DNA of 64,000 nucleotides from DAOUAT01 sp964551735 (lineage in GTDB: Bacteria; Chloroflexota; Anaerolineae; CG2-30-64-16): positions 62,001 through 126,000 of the forward strand of contig CAZKEF010000013.1 of assembly GCA_964551735.1 (NCBI GenBank), written 5' to 3'. The stretch's first letter is position 1, and each line of letters begins with the position of its first letter. Under the pieces are notes generated by a model. The model saw nothing but the letters and a program-made list of their open reading frames with translations. It was not told where the DNA came from and searched no databases. The translations under genes were made by a program, and so were the position numbers. Positions 62,776-64,000 of this stretch are shown piece by piece.

Positions 62776-64000
62776 ATGAGCATCTATGCGAGTCTACGTG
62801 GTTTTTTTGCCCGGCTGTGGGGCAGGGGTGACAACCGGGGCCAAGCCCCGGCCGCGACGGCCGCATCGCCTGAGCCGCGCCCCGCGGTAAACGATGCCCA
62901 GGCTTACGGTGTTGCCATCGAGCCCGCGGACGTTGCGCCCGGCGGGTGGTATTGGCAAGCCGTGCGCGTCCATCACCTGACCCCTGAAGAAAACAACGGG
63001 AACCATCATATCTTTGTTGACCTGCGCGACCTGGAACTGGATAGCAGCAACCCGCTGGGTGGCCGCGTTCAGGGCGCGCGCGTACGTGTGACGTGGGACG
63101 GGGGCGAACAGATCGCCACGGTGGACAAGCCGCTGAGCGAGCCAGGAACCAACGTGCCCATGTGGCGCTGGCAGGTGTGCACGCTCCAGGCGTTGGGCCT
63201 CCCAGGGGCCGAATTGCCTTCCGACCGGGTGACAGGCCTGCAGACCGGTCACCCCGAGGAGGCACCCGGCAACACCCTGTTCCATCATTCGTTTGAAATC
63301 GTTTACCTCAAGGTGCAAGCGCCCACGGTCATCTATCGCGACAGCATCATCTATGGCACGTTGCGCCGCGGCGCAGGGCGCACAGCTCAACTTCTGCGCG
63401 AAGATATGATTGTCGCCGAACAGTTCGTCAGCACCGATGAAGCATTCCGCTTTGCTGACCTGGGGGCAGGCGAGTATGTCTTGGCCGTGGCCGGGACCAC
63501 GTTTCGATCGGCTCCGGTGCGCGTTACCGGCCGCGATCAGGCCCAACGCGACCTGCAGCTGATGTTGGCCGAAAGCCAGGTGTCGGGCTCGGTGCGCCAG
63601 GGCGCAGGCCGCACGGTGCGGCTGCTGCGGGACGGGGTCGAAGTCGCCAGCCAGATCGTAGCAGAAGATGAGCGATATCAGTTCTGCGGTTTGACTGAGG
63701 GCAGCTATCAAGTCACAGTGGCTGATGCAGATGTGATGTCTTCGGTGCTGACCCTGGATGGGGTCAACGCCGCGGTGGCCGATCTGTTTGCACCTGCCCA
63801 AGGAAAGCTTATCGGTCACTACGTCCTATTCGGACCGGCCGGCCAACCGGAAACGTTAGCCAATCTGGTCCTGGCTGAGGATTTCCTGCTGGCGTTCAAG
63901 CCGTCCTTCGGCTTCTCGCCGGCCGAGGCCGCAGGCGCCAGCATGGTGACGTTGATCGCCGGCCCGGACGCGGTGTCACCTGAGATAGAGGCAGAGCTTA
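62776..64000 (+). CDS. Partner protein with shared C-terminal module (partial)
   Basis: Starts with ATG 62776, four bases after the previous stop, and runs off the right edge still open, so the C-terminus is missing. After a short N-terminal linker there is a domain around GGWYWQAVRVHHLTPEENN, GGRVQGARVRVTWDGGE and LPSDRVTGLQTGHPEE, a pattern I recall from other Chloroflexota surface proteins. Two CarboxypepD_reg-like units follow (LRRGAGRTAQLLRED, VRQGAGRTVRLLRDG). Then comes GKLIGHYVLFGPAGQPE with SPAEAAGASMVTLIAG, homologous to the module ending the previous gene. No signal peptide. Operon with the preceding gene. Confidence 0.7.
   Translation, partial: MSIYASLRGFFARLWGRGDNRGQAPAATAASPEPRPAVNDAQAYGVAIEPADVAPGGWYWQAVRVHHLTPEENNGNHHIFVDLRDLELDSSNPLGGRVQGARVRVTWDGGEQIATVDKPLSEPGTNVPMWRWQVCTLQALGLPGAELPSDRVTGLQTGHPEEAPGNTLFHHSFEIVYLKVQAPTVIYRDSIIYGTLRRGAGRTAQLLREDMIVAEQFVSTDEAFRFADLGAGEYVLAVAGTTFRSAPVRVTGRDQAQRDLQLMLAESQVSGSVRQGAGRTVRLLRDGVEVASQIVAEDERYQFCGLTEGSYQVTVADADVMSSVLTLDGVNAAVADLFAPAQGKLIGHYVLFGPAGQPETLANLVLAEDFLLAFKPSFGFSPAEAAGASMVTLIAGPDAVSPEIEAEL

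Overview
The window is GC-rich bacterial chromosome, 64 kb, with no phage, insertion sequence, CRISPR array, rRNA or tRNA that I can recognise. It probably comes from a member of the Chloroflexota (Caldilineae/Anaerolineae-like). The grounds are a fused NuoCD, the gene order rpsB-tsf-pyrH-frr-uppS-cdsA, many secreted proteins with Pro/Thr linkers, and a recurring [FY]LPL[VI] motif in exported proteins that I associate with this phylum. The phylum call is inference from protein style, not from a marker gene search.

Layout. 1-4.3 kb (minus): the end of an MBL-fold hydrolase, then a partial complex I cluster (nuoB, fused nuoCD, nuoI with a repeated Ala-rich tail) and a small unknown gene. 4.6-5.7 kb: a LysM/M23 cell-wall hydrolase. 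5.8-10.2 kb (minus): a giant RecQ-type helicase with an N-terminal domain resembling dual-OB proteins, followed by two overlapping DUF488 genes. 10.2-13.7 kb (minus): iron uptake (fur, feoA, feoB, feoC). 14.1-16.6 kb: two tandem ADP-glucose pyrophosphorylase genes, one catalytic and one with both key residues lost. 17-18.7 kb: an overlapping response regulator/histidine kinase pair. 18.9-32.3 kb: a secreted-protein locus with Kelch, BNR, glucoamylase-like (twice), CBM-like and TPR proteins, facing a GH127-type arabinofuranosidase and an Fe-S protein. 33.7-38.5 kb: a class A penicillin-binding protein and a second LysM/M23 protein. 38.6-47.4 kb (minus): rho, glpX, an MFS transporter and the cdsA-uppS-frr-pyrH-tsf-rpsB core block. 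47.7-53.2 kb: a Trm112-like protein, RNase Z, membrane proteins, two cyclophilins and a WecA/TagO-like enzyme. 53.2-64 kb: an O-antigen-ligase/TPR protein, a secreted nuclease, and two divergent large proteins sharing carboxypeptidase-regulatory-like repeats and a related C-terminal module.

How the parts fit. Housekeeping blocks (translation, undecaprenyl and phospholipid synthesis, wall assembly) alternate with accessory blocks. Cell-envelope work dominates: uppS, cdsA, the TagO/WecA-like enzyme, the ligase, the class A PBP and two M23 hydrolases. The 18.9-32.3 kb locus looks like glycan sensing or degradation at the surface.

The most unusual signal is the number of short, hairpin-forming repeats of several families (unit length 7-9 bp, plus larger palindromic elements). 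They lie between genes, and some have been absorbed into coding sequence: one element type sits in both the RecQ-like and FeoB proteins, one repeat supplies a stop codon, and another supplies a ribosome binding site plus start codon. Other leads are the dual-OB/RecQ/DUF488 cluster, the silenced GlgC paralogue, the shared C-terminal module of the last two genes, and well-formed promoters with long leaders for rho and rpsB.
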